From Glandiceps talaboti (taxonomy: Eukaryota; Hemichordata; Enteropneusta; Spengelidae): a stretch of DNA of 64,000 nucleotides. Location of the stretch: assembly GCF_964340395.1 (NCBI RefSeq), contig NC_135551.1:13278003-13342002 (forward strand), in the 5' to 3' direction. A program made the position numbers and the translations under genes. The notes beneath the pieces are model-generated. The model was not told where the DNA came from and searched no databases. It saw only the letters and a program-made list of their open reading frames with translations. Shown here piece after piece: positions 46,601 to 58,000 of the stretch; the stretch's first letter is position 1; each line of letters starts with the position of its first letter.

Positions 46601-48388
46601 AACCAATTTTGCCTTTGTTTTTTCTGTAGAGTATTTTTGTTAAGGGCAGTAAGCAGGTAAAATCTATTGGGGTTGCCAAACAAAATTATGGTGGATAGTA
46701 TGGGAAACTCTGCAACCTTTACCCATTTCCCACTTTCTGTTACCGGGGTTCCCAACCCTTAGCAAAAACACTGCTGTACACTACAGAGATATAATGGTTC
46801 ACTGATATACAATCACATAAATTTCTGGAATTAAAATAAATTTTCATATCATTTTCTTCCATGTCATTCAGTTATTTGTTCTTTTAGTAATTTGTTATTG
46901 CTACATTCATTTTGTGTCAACTACCTTGTTGCTGTGTGGCTTGTTTTACTTGTTGATATGGCATTTTTTTACTTGTCAACACATTGACCATTCTACAAAA
47001 TTTCGCATTTCAAGATTTTTCAGCAGTAAGTTGTCAAATTCAACTAAGTAGTTTCCTGGAGTGGTTTGTGTCATGTATGAACCCCTCATGATATCACATG
47101 GTGTTGAAATGAAATATTCTCACCTCAGACATGGAACGGAAAAAAGATATAAATCCCTGTTCCTGTACATTATCTGTAAATAAATAAATAAATATTTAAA
47201 AAAACAACAACAACAACATTGAACAATGATGCACAGATAAAGTCTATTTGTATGAATGGTAGTCGTAATTGAAGAAATATAACACTACGAGCATTCCCCC
47301 CACCCCCCCACCCAATAAAATACTCTGATCCAAGTGTCACAAATTGTAAATTGTACAACTTTCACTTTGATACTTCTCTATAGCCTATCGGGAAGATACG
47401 TTCAATAATCTACTGTCACATATAGTAAACTGTCTCATCAACTTCATGTAGTCTACCACCAGTATTGGTATGGACATATATATAGGTATACTCTACAGTT
47501 TACAGTTGCATAATACAATTCTCTGTACCTGAAATAGAATATTACAGTCTAAGGGCATGATAAAAAATAATAAACAATCGTTTCTTTTGGTCAACACCAT
47601 TGCTTCTGTTCCATGTGCTACACAAACATTACTATATGCACTTGTGAGAAGATTTGACTGTCTTGTTCTATTTTGACCATCTACTACTGTATGAGGTAAG
47701 GTATTATTGCAAGTACCAAGGATTAATTAATATATTATCTCATTCAATATTGTACTTTCACATGTAATGTATTGTCCTATTTAATATATGCACATCTCCA
47801 TGACACATCATGTAACCAGTTTACTGTCACCATGCAGCAGCCTAGTCTAGGTGCTGACAGGGACCGTATTACCATGGATCTGTTATTGAGATATGTAGTT
47901 AGTTACAAATAATACAATGTACTTCATCACTCCACTATGAAAAATCTCAAACTCAGTTATTGAGTCTTTAAAGAAAAACAGGGCACAATGAGCAGTTTAA
48001 GCATTATAGTCAGTGTGTCTTGTTACGCTTTAAGTTTAAGTCAGTACACAGTGCATACATGTAGTTCAGCATGTTCCTATTTTTTGAGGGGGGGGGGGGG
48101 AGAGAGAGCAATTACCAAGATTCGTGTACATGGTAGATACTGGAGAACTTGTGGTGATGGCAAGCTACAGCCAAAATACTAGCCCACAGTCCCTCTCTAA
48201 TTAATTCATTTGAAAGTTGTAGTTTACTTACAAGGGAACAATTTTGGTTGAGATTCACACCACTAAGCATTGTCATGCAACATTAACGTACAAACTTCTT
48301 CAATAGAAAAGAGCTGACGAAAGTGTAAAATTGCTGAAACATTGATTTCCTTACCGAGCGAGAGTTGCTGATTCGGCTGAACCGCCAT
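32731..48388 (-). CDS. MSH2: DNA mismatch repair protein MSH2, complete, 929 aa, 22 coding exons
   Basis: MutS homologue that pairs with MSH6 or MSH3 to recognise mismatches and loops in nuclear DNA. Exons (minus strand, 5' to 3'): 48388-48355, 47173-47124, 46441-46406, 45393-45306, 44822-44677, 43930-43733, 43075-42952, 42780-42694, 42147-42089, 41818-41698, 40942-40829, 40132-39879, 39353-39239, 38439-38294, 38071-37900, 37404-37341, 36958-36736, 36232-36065, 35925-35834, 34952-34798, 33769-33588, 32892-32731. They sum to 2790 nt; human MSH2 is 934 aa. [11 protein letters not shown] opens the protein; Walker [10 protein letters not shown] is residues 665-673 (K671), Walker [11 protein letters not shown] includes D744/E745, then [11 protein letters not shown] and [18 protein letters not shown]. 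All exon borders keep AG/GT and frame. Looks functional. The splice at the Walker A exon uses CCAG|GTAGGAGTGG. Confidence 0.96.
33905..34357. repeat. ~450-bp foldback element in an MSH2 intron
   Basis: Left arm (33905-34080) and right arm (34170-34357) are reverse complements at roughly 80%, e.g. TTTTCATAAACTATGGGTTC and CATCAAGTTGATC on both. Old MITE-like copy. No TSD resolved. Confidence 0.75.
35384..35690. repeat. MITE-like dispersed repeat (copy 1) in an MSH2 intron
   Basis: Ends are an imperfect 20-bp inverted repeat (TGTATCACAACCAAAGG and its complement near 35670-35690). Interior shares CCTGAAATAG..ATTA, GGTC(G/A)ACACCA and TTGTTCTAT with 47525-47780. Confidence 0.5.
36970..37340. 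repeat. Microsatellites in an MSH2 intron
   Basis: (ACAT)n at 37080-37112 and a C15 run at 37157-37171. Further tracts in neighbouring introns: (GA)/(CAGA)n 37479-37530, C-runs 37793-37836, (CA)n 40652-40683. Confidence 0.9.
41170..41545. repeat. Dimeric dispersed repeat in an MSH2 intron
   Basis: Two head-to-tail copies of ~165 bp with GTTCAAGCATGTC(A/T)GAGTTATGG, then AAATGGC(T/C)GC.AGGCAGCC and ATATTGGATCGTATCA; a third, partial unit ends CGGCTCCGGGCGGACGGATCC. The last motif is common at the end of short repeats in marine invertebrate genomes. Family not named. Confidence 0.65.
42280..42600 (+). repeat. Dispersed repeat family R1, copy in an MSH2 intron
   Basis: Shares with 56575-56850 (plus) and 54250-54620 (minus) the blocks CCAAATG(G/A)TCTCTGTGTTA, TTGGTTTCTTC, CATTACAGATTGGA and TTGTC.TTTTAA.GTT.ATGTC, and the ends GGTTCC..TTAC / GGGTGG. 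About 330 bp long, non-coding. Confidence 0.75.
42800..42930. repeat. 21-bp minisatellite in an MSH2 intron
   Basis: Five to six units of CAGAGTATAAGAACTGACACA with slight variation. Confidence 0.9.
46635..46775 (+). repeat. Dispersed repeat family R2, copy in an MSH2 intron
   Basis: AAGGGCAGTAAGCAGGTAAA ... TTACCGGGGTTCCCAACCCT then TAGCAAAAACA, matching 20215-20371 at about 80%. Confidence 0.65.
47525..47785. repeat. MITE-like dispersed repeat (copy 2), MSH2 intron 1
   Basis: Same family as 35384-35690, about 65-70% alike by eye, less complete ends. Confidence 0.45.
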
Positions 48389-48552
48389 GTTGACGATTTC
48401 AAATACCTCACAGTGAATATCAACACAGTTGTTACAGACATTGTGATTGGCTGTAATTACTGAAAGAGCAAAGGTCATAGAAAACTCACCACTGAAATAC
48501 TCGGTTACATTTCGACCATGTGGCGTAAATTTGGCGCGAGAAACGCGCATGT
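48389..48552 (-). promoter_or_regulatory. MSH2 proximal promoter with E2F-like and CCAAT elements
   Basis: On the plus strand TTTGGCGC at 48530-48537 fits the E2F consensus TTTSSCGC, about 145 bp upstream of the MSH2 ATG; GCCAATCAC on the minus strand (about 48443-48451) is a CCAAT box. No TATA. E2F control would suit an S-phase repair gene; the sites are inferred by match only. Confidence 0.45.
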
Positions 48553-48796
48553 ATAAAATAATGTGTCTTTTTACTTTGTGGTGATTTTAAAATACATTTC
48601 ATAAATAGTGAATGTACAATTTATGAGTGTTCAGAATATTATGATGTTTTAAAGGGTGTCATTGTACAAAGTGTTCAGAAAACATCTTTCTGGGTGTTCA
48701 ATGTTGAGGGCGCTCAAAATGTGCTGACGGTGCTTGGTCAGCAATTTTCACACAATAGAATTCCTGAAGAAAGCTATTTTTGTACGTTGCCAGGTC

Positions 48797-48831
48797 TATA
48801 AATACGGTGGGTGACGACGTAATCGTCAGTT
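48797..48831 (+). promoter_or_regulatory. TATA box plus initiator, divergent from MSH2
   Basis: TATAAATA at 48797-48804 and an arthropod/invertebrate-style initiator TCAGTT at 48826-48831, with the A 31 bp from the first T of the TATA box, the textbook spacing. It points away from MSH2. A short ORF follows at 48854. Confidence 0.45.
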
Positions 48832-48853
48832 GCTTGCTGTGTACCTGAACACT

Positions 48854-48952
48854 ATGGTACCGTACGGAACGGTCCAAGGTGTTTGGATGGCTGGCGCTCA
48901 CTCGCTTACTTCAACGATGTATCTGAAAAGACAAGAACGAATACGTCGGTAA
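48854..48952 (+). CDS. Hypothetical 32-aa ORF downstream of the TATA/Inr promoter
   Basis: First ATG after the putative start site; reads MVPYGTVQGVWMAGAHSLTS then TMYLKRQERIRR and stops. It could be a small peptide, the first coding exon of a longer gene (a GTAATA lies at the stop), or an upstream ORF of a non-coding transcript. No family recognised. Confidence 0.25.
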   Translation: MVPYGTVQGVWMAGAHSLTSTMYLKRQERIRR

Positions 48953-49860
48953 TACTTCGGTTCTGAGACGTTTTCTAACGTCTCAACCAAAACCCTCTCT
49001 CTGGTTAGGGTGCAAACTTTAACCAGGGGAAAACCAAAACCCCAATCGGCTTGAAGGACCTGACTGTCATAAGCGGCCGTGCAGTCACTCTTACGAGTGC
49101 TAAGCGGTGACGGTCAGGTTTGGATGGCCCCCACTTGGACAAAATCGACAGGCGAGTTCATTTTAGACATCCTCGCTTCGGTTTTGTGTTTGCGGGGGAA
49201 TTTGATCATCGATGGACGGACAGATTCGTTTTAAACTGTGTTGGTTGGAAAGAAGACCGTGAATGAAGTACGTATGTACCAACTCCTTTGATACCTGGCA
49301 AGATGGGCATCACATAGGTAGGTATGCGGTGTCGGACTCTTAGTAACAGTTTAGTCTGAAAATATTCACATGCACGTCTTCATGGAGACCAGAGCCCTAC
49401 TTGCTGGAGACGACTTTCTCCGGTTTAAAGCCTGGTGACGCGTGACCAAGCAATGTAAAGAGCTTGTGGGTGTATTTGTGTATGAAGCCAATGAAGTGCA
49501 ATCAGAACTTGGCGTTGTGCTAGTGTACATTGTGCAGGATCTATGATCTTGGTAACTATGAAAAGCTTGTTGTTTTTCTACTTTTCTACCACAATTCTAC
49601 ATACTTTGTTAGAATACCAATAATTATGTTTTATGTTTGTGGAGCCCTTGAAATTGGCCTGTTCATGTGTTCACTATGATGAATCAAGTGAAATGGACAG
49701 ATGAATATGTGAACACCATGCAGTCAATGTCATCGATCGTGTGCATAACACTCTAGCATAGGAGGAGAAGAAGGGGCGCCATATTTGTAATAAATCGCGT
49801 GACATTTGCAGTCACCGTGGGAATAATAAAGTTTTGACAACCTGCTCCAGTGACTATTTC
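48953..49860. other. Unassigned, GC-richer stretch with several hairpins
   Basis: Contains GAGACGTTTTCTAACGTCTC (48966-48985, 8-bp stem), AACCCTCTCTCTGGTTAGGGT and a long-range pairing between CCTGACTGTCA (49060s) and TGACGGTCAGG (49110s). May be part of the transcript from the TATA promoter. No RNA family recognised. Confidence 0.3.
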
Positions 49861-49876
49861 TTCAAGCACTTGTACA

Positions 49877-50890
49877 CTAAAAGGTCGCTTTCTAGACAAT
49901 TCGGGACCAGCCTGATTCGGCCCTGGTCTATTCGGTACCACTTTTTTTGTTACCCTGGACGATTCGGGACCACTACCCTGGTCGTTTCGGTACCACAACA
50001 AACATCATTAGAGTTTTATTTTTCTTATCTCTTTCGTTCATTGTTCTAAAGCACAACCAAGTTTCTACTTAGAACATTTTAGTTGTGTTCAGTTTTGTAT
50101 TTTTCAGATGATCTACGCAGCGAAAACTACGATGATATCGTTACCCTGGTCGATTCAGTACCACGATCCCTGTACTTGACAAGGCAACGCTATGATTCGG
50201 CACTATGTGACTGTTTTCATGTTTCTACTTAGAAATGTTTAGTTGTGTACAGTTTTGTTTTTTCAGATGATCTAGGCAAGCCCACATAATGACCCCTTAC
50301 TTGACAACGATTCGTACTTTTTGTGTTTGCCGCATTAGCTTTTGTTTTTGGCGGCAGATCTATCATGTTTTCATTAGCATAATGAGTTGACACGCACAGC
50401 ATAATTTTTGCGCAAGGCAGTACTTGTTTTTTTATTTGCTAAATTCTTTATTGATGACGCTGTGAACACTTAGTAAAGTATTCTAAACTCAGATACATTT
50501 ACTCCCCCCACATAGATTCGCATCTATCAATGGCTGTTTCAATTGTATGTACAGCGTTTTTGAATATTTAATGGAAAATAAATTAATTTTAACTTTAACA
50601 CAGTCGGCCACGTAATAAGGGTGGGGGGGGGATAGGCTGTGCTCAAATGTATACATTTCTACTTGTTATACATTATAATACTTGCTTTTAATTGTACAGA
50701 TGTTATGAAAATGTAGAAACTTGGTTGTGCTTTACAACAATGAACGAAAGAGATAAGAAAAATCAAACTCTAATGATGTTTGTAGTGGTCCCGAAACGAC
50801 CAGGGTACTGGTCCCGAATCGTCCAGGGTAACAAAAAGGTGGTACCGAATCGGTCAGGACCCGAAAAGACCAGCACCCAAAAAGGTCGAG
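49877..50890. repeat. ~1-kb foldback element with GATTCGGGACCA motifs
   Basis: Arms 49877-50068 and 50711-50890 are reverse complements (AAAGGTCG ends, GTTACCCTGG, GGTACCAC, AACCAAGTTTCTAC). Each arm holds several 16-20 bp repeats of ATTCGG(G/T)ACCA with CCCTGG between. A 50-bp piece of the inner left arm (50066-50114) recurs in direct orientation at 50217-50270. No protein. Confidence 0.7.
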
Positions 50891-50955
50891 TTTATTTTAA
50901 AATGCTATTTCATTAATGATTTTGTACGAAATTTCTTGCTGTTACATGTGTAAAT

Positions 50956-52155
<1,200 letters not shown>

Positions 52156-53670
52156 ATGTCGTCTGCAAGTTTGATCACTACGTACTACTTAAAAACTCTT
52201 ACGATATTCCTGGTTATTCCATTCTTCCTGTCCGGTGTGAGTCAGCAAAGGATTGTACGCCATCCAAGCGATGTCACTGTCGACGTTGGTGAAGATGTAA
52301 CACTTATTTGTACTTTTGATAGTGTAGAAGCTAACCAGACACTTGTATGGTATATGGACAACACAATTTATGCTTTTGATGAATTTGTTACTAATCGGCC
52401 TGGAGACAACACTCTACGTGTGTTAATAGATATTGATCGTAACCAAGGAGAGTACAATATCACTTTTACACGAGTAGTTCTTGACGACAATGGGTTGTAT
52501 AAATGTGGTGCCCACAATGAATCCACCGATTCTTACATCTGGTCGAATGAAGCTCAGCTGACAGTACCAGTCAACTTTAATGAACAACCGAGTGATACCT
52601 CTGTAGTTGAAGGTGAGACTGTTCAGTTACCGTGCCGTGTAAATGACATGCCTTCTGGAGCTCATGTGATTTGGCAAAAAGATGAAATTGATATTACATA
52701 TGATCACTTTATGTTAGGTCAGTATGATAGAAATCGCCTTTACGTACAATGGGATAATGCTACAGGAGAGTATAATCTTACCATCAGTAATTTCACATTA
52801 AACGACACTGGCGTTTACAGATGTGGTGTGAAGTTTGAAAATGGCGTCTACCATTGGTCAGAAACTGCAACAATGACTCTAACAGAAGATAGAAGAGCGG
52901 CCACTACTTCATATATCATGACTTCAAGATCAACGGTGACTACAGTGACTTCTATGGTAGAAACAACCACTGTTTCTTCACTCGACACACCGTCATCACT
53001 AGTAACATCTACGGTGCAAACAACCACTGTGCCTTCTAGGTCAGCAATAACTACAGTGGATTATGATGAGTCAACAACTACAGAGAGTGAATTATTAACC
53101 ACCACAAATGTTGTCACATTAAGGAAAACTAGTAAACCTAGTCCTTCAATACAACGTGACGTGGTGACATCACCAACAGCCACTAACAGCGAACCTGTAC
53201 CTGAAACACAAACTCGGGAAAGTGATAATACAGCACAAACAATAGGCGTCACACATAAACACACTACAGGTTCACAAGGAAATTCCTCAGAAGACGAAAT
53301 TGAATTTTGGATCATTTTGTCATCTCTTGTGATCGGAATGTTTGCTCTTATAGCTTTTGTCGTAATATTAATTATCATTTTCTCTCGACTGAGAAAAAAG
53401 CGGCGGCTGAAGAAGACAGAGGAGTACTCGCCCAAGACAGACATGTTTCCACTTTATGAAACAGTTGGAACGATACCTCCAAGATCATATTATGATGTCC
53501 CCAGAACGAGTCCTTACGCTGCTTTGGTCAGAGCAGATACAGAGAGTACATATGAAAGTCTTACTACTGCTGTATCCGGCAAAGACACAGGTGATAACAA
53601 GAAAGATGCCGTTAAGAAAAATACAGAAGGGCTTGCCAATGCAGAACTAGAAATTGCAAATCCAATATGA
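52156..53670 (+). CDS. Two-Ig-domain type I membrane receptor with ITAM-spaced tyrosines, 504 aa, single exon
   Basis: Signal peptide ~1-29 (hydrophobic TIFLVIPFFLSGVS). Ig 1 (~33-137): C52, W65, DNGLYKC ending at C117. Ig 2 (~142-243): C160, W173, DTGVYRC ending at C223; both V/I-set-like. N-glycosylation sites at N60, N101, N201, N207, N212, N216. Ser/Thr-rich stalk ~245-380 with repeated T(T/S)V motifs, suited to O-glycans. Transmembrane ~385-409, then RLRKKRRLKK stop-transfer. Cytoplasmic tail: Y424, Y434 (LYETV), YYDVP (Y446, YxxP SH2-type), SPYAAL (Y454) and STYESL (Y466). The last two are spaced YxxL-x8-YxxL, which meets the ITAM spacing, and each also fits S-x-Y-x-x-L of an ITIM. Intronless within the coding region, AATAAA at about 53742. 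Ligand unknown; inferred adhesion or immune-type signalling receptor. Confidence 0.85.
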   Translation: MSSASLITTYYLKTLTIFLVIPFFLSGVSQQRIVRHPSDVTVDVGEDVTLICTFDSVEANQTLVWYMDNTIYAFDEFVTNRPGDNTLRVLIDIDRNQGEYNITFTRVVLDDNGLYKCGAHNESTDSYIWSNEAQLTVPVNFNEQPSDTSVVEGETVQLPCRVNDMPSGAHVIWQKDEIDITYDHFMLGQYDRNRLYVQWDNATGEYNLTISNFTLNDTGVYRCGVKFENGVYHWSETATMTLTEDRRAATTSYIMTSRSTVTTVTSMVETTTVSSLDTPSSLVTSTVQTTTVPSRSAITTVDYDESTTTESELLTTTNVVTLRKTSKPSPSIQRDVVTSPTATNSEPVPETQTRESDNTAQTIGVTHKHTTGSQGNSSEDEIEFWIILSSLVIGMFALIAFVVILIIIFSRLRKKRRLKKTEEYSPKTDMFPLYETVGTIPPRSYYDVPRTSPYAALVRADTESTYESLTTAVSGKDTGDNKKDAVKKNTEGLANAELEIANPI

Positions 53671-54249
53671 CATAAGTATTTGATATATATTGGATTCCCA
53701 AACAAACAAACAAACAAACAAACAAACAAATATGCAGCATTCAATAAAGGACACAGTGAATACAATCAAACAATTATCACTTGGTTGCATTATTTGAACA
53801 CATTTGTTATGTCGCTTGTTCTGAAATGCTGAGTTGTAAAGTTGTTTCATTATAATTCATTAGTAGTGTCCTATAACAACAGTAAAACAGTTACACAGTC
53901 ACGGATACTGCAATTACATGTATATAATAATTATTACATGTGGTAGATTGTATAGTGGGCGATAGCAGTACTTTGATTAATTTGTTAGATGTGGTCATCC
54001 CTCATTCAAGATCTGAATGTGGTACATTCAATGTGTTGCCATTTGAGAAAAAAATATGCTCTTGGATATGTGACCCTACTGTGAGTGTCATTTCAGTTTG
54101 TGTGATAACTTCTTGATAGTTGATCAACCATCTTAGAAGCAATGTAATAGAGAGTTCTAAACGCTGGTAAGCTTCTTCTATGAGAGTGTCCCTCCCTCTC
54201 TCAATATTCAACCACCTGTTAGATTAATGAACAGTTCAAAGTTTAACCC

Positions 54250-54620
54250 AGCTGAGGCATACAAAAAAAATGTTTGGTACCGTTTACCAGACCCGCCCAC
54301 CTAGTTTTTCACACCGACCCTATTTTTTATACACATTTTAAAGAAAAATAATAAAAATCACAGAAATGGTGAAGTCTCACAAGAAATAGTGGATGCGGAA
54401 TCTGACATCAACTTAAAAAGACAATATAAAACTGTTCTTCCAATCTGTAATGGCTGTACATCTGATAGGAAGAAACCAATAACACAGACACCATATGGAA
54501 AACAATATGAAAACATGATTACCTGAACTTGACACTCGCATATGAAAAAAATACATAAAATAAAATAAAAGATCTACCTACCACATCTATCCTAAAATTG
54601 AGCGTAATTGGATCCACACA
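54250..54620 (-). repeat. Dispersed repeat family R1, minus-strand copy
   Basis: Reverse complement of the blocks described at 42280-42600; includes CAATCTGTAATGG, GAAGAAACCAATAACACAGA and GGTACCGTTTACCAGACC end. Confidence 0.75.
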
Positions 54621-54865
54621 ATGTGTTTTGTCACACCTAATAACTTGTGAAGTCTGCTATTAAAGAAATGCCCCTCCCCAGCCCCAAGAAAACATCACAT
54701 ATGCAATGTTACTTACATATGCAGATAGTAGTATATTGGTAATATTTCATTGCTAAATACAAATCTTATTACATGAATGAACACATGTAACCTTGGTTAC
54801 ACTGAGGCTTTAAATCGTTGCTTTGTGGTCTTTATCAGAACAACCACACCCCTACCCAACACATA

Positions 54866-54985
<120 letters not shown>

Positions 54986-55085
54986 TTGTTTAACAGTGAT
55001 ACCCCAAAACACCCCTATAACAATAATAGACGAGTCCTATCGGACTATCCCAGATTGCTCTTTTGTTTGTTTACCAACTTTCAAA

Positions 55086-58000
55086 ATGGCGGCGCATGAA
55101 GAAGACGTCGTGATGTTGTCTCGACTCGAAAGTTTGAAAGACATCAGGTAAAGTGTGAAATTGTTATTTTTTGATCGATGAGGCATTGTCGAATTGAGGC
55201 AAAGGAAGTTTAACAATCACAGATTTTAATATCGCCGTGTTGATTTCAGTCCAGAAAAACGTTTGTGTGAGAACAAAGGGTTTCATTGAATTGAATCATC
55301 ATATCTGACTCTTGCATGCAGTCTGTCGTTTAGTAGTACGTTCGGTCATAGTATGCTACGAAACTAAAATATGTAGTGGACGTTTCTCGGCTTAAATGGG
55401 ATCGTGTCTGAGCCGCTGATTTTTCTGTAAGTAGAATATATAGCTGAAAATACTGCTTGAAATCCAATTCCGCGCAGCACACCTGTCTGAACGTACGAAA
55501 TTTCGTGCCACTAAAAATATTTTAGCAGTTAACATATATACTCGAATACAGGCGGATTAGCTTTGGTTTTACACCCAGCAACTGTGTGGTCGTCAGAGTC
55601 GTGGAAATAGAAAACAGCATTTTCGTTTGCTGTCATGATTCGTGATTCTATCAGAGACCGTTCACAGGTGTCGGGACCAATAGATATCCCTTTGTTTCTT
55701 AATTAAGAGGTGTGAACGCGTAAATCCAATTAATTGAACACCTGTGAATGGCAAATTGTAATAAGGTGTGTATACTGCTGCAAACATGGTCCAATTTAAT
55801 AGCCTAATGCTGCATTGTTTGCCCAGATTTTAGTTTGTAATTCCTTCTTTAATGTGATCAAGCAGCTAAGCTTTGCAGGTAAAATATTTTAATGACAAAC
55901 AGGTAACTCAGAAATGCCTATCAAGCATATTGATTTTACCATTGATAAAAATTGCCAACTACTTGACCTGTTGGACACACACAAATAAATCTATCTACTT
56001 ATTGGAGGTGTGGAATGAAACTTTGAGCTGGTATTCTGTAATTATGTTTAACTTTGTTTAAAGTCTGTGAATAGACATGATCTCCTGCTCAAAATGATTT
56101 ATTTGTATTTCTGTAACATGATTTACAATGGCAATGTTTTGTTTTGTGTATCTTGTTCACACTGAAAGTATCTAAAAAAAATTGCAAGTTGAAGTGTGTT
56201 GTATTAGCCATATTAATGTAGTACAAACTTCGCAATTTCCAACACAAACAGTTTTGAGAGAGCTGTGTCTAATATCTTTCAGTTTGCTGATGATGTCCTG
56301 AGTGAAAGGACGAAAGCTTCAGACACAGTTTCCTAAAAACTGTGTGTGTTGGAAATTGAAAAGTTTTAAACTACATTAATATATCTAAAAGGTGTAGACT
56401 CAAATTACAAAAAAAATCAAATCATTCTGTAATGTTTCTTGGAGTACTTACCAATATTCTTCTCCCAAAGGTGTATTATTTGTACACTGTCAAAAGAGAG
56501 TAATTACTAGTTTTAGCAAAAGAGGGTGACTATTTTGTTTTGCCAAATTCAGAACGTACAGAATTAAATGTTAGGCCTAATAAAAAAAATAGTTTGGTTC
56601 CAATTACACTCAAGTTTAGAATAGGTTGGGTACAAAATGTAGGTAGATTTTTAATTTTTGTTTTATTTTTTTAAGTTGTGAGTGTCTAGTTCAGGTAGTT
56701 ATGAGTTTTCCAAATGATCTCTGTGTTATTGGTTTCTTCCCATGGGATATACTGTCATTACAGATTGGAAGAACAGTTTTGCATTGTCCTTTTAAGTTGA
56801 TGTCAGTTTCTGCATCCACTATTTCTGGCGAGACTTCACAAAATTTTCATGATTATATTATATTCCAGCTACATATGTAGTACATGTAGTTAAACTTTCT
56901 TGTTATAATTGTTAAAACAGTATTTTAATTTATAATTTGTATTAGGATTAAGATAGTAATGCAGCAATTTCCAATCTAAACCATAACCAATATTTAGTCA
57001 CAATTCAGTAGATATATATAAGTAATTTGACAATATATAATAGCATCATTTATGAAAAACTGTGATATTTCTTGTCAAATAGCTGTAATTACCCTTGTTA
57101 AATATCTCTAAAAAAAAAATTGGCATGAAATTAGCAGTGTTTCATACTAAGACCTGTACAGACTGCCAGTGGATGTGAAATAAATGGAGACTTGGTAGAC
57201 TACTAGTACTACCAAGAGAATATATCAAGGTGCCAACTTGGCTGTGGCACTACCTATAAACACAAATGATGAATATGTTTACCATGGCAACACACAAGTT
57301 GCATTTTATCTGATGTTTATTGAGAGATACTATCTATATCCATAACCATAACTCAGTGTTACCTGTGACTATGCAGTTGTCATAGTTATCGGCATACGTG
57401 TAGTATAGAATCATGGCTGTTCCCTGATGCTAATTCTGGGCCTTACTAGTATTTGAGTAGGGTGTAAAATGCAGTTGTGGGTGTTGCTTTATATGTATAT
57501 AGCCTATACAGACTTCACAATCCAGTCATGGTTGATATTCTAATTGCTTCCACACCCATATGTCTGTATTTTACGGTGGAGTGAATACTTCAAACAAGTT
57601 TCAAAGTGTACATTCATGTCATAGTACTGGAGTATTAATTATATTGCTCACTTTAGCCTATGGTACAACATTGTTTAAAACTTGCTTCTAAAAGCTGCTC
57701 GTGTTGCATTTAGCACTACTGTATTGATGTGGGGGACATGCTGTATATACTGTATATAAATAATATACATGTATAATATTATGTAAGGGATGAATCAGGA
57801 AACATTCATGTCAAATGCAGAAATAACATCATATGCAATTATTGTACATGTACTGCAAGATTTGCAGTGGGTGTCTATTGACCCACAGCAAGGCATTTGG
57901 ATTGGGTGTAGCAAGGTCTGATGTGTAGCCTGTCTACTGGCTGAATGTGTCAGTCTACCATACTGTTAATTGCTCATTAACTGTCTCAAGTGTAACTAAG

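Noticed and set aside
52156-53670. Ig receptor as a retrocopy because it is intronless
   Set aside because: No A-tract or flanking duplication after the stop; signal, Ig folds, membrane segment and tail are all intact.
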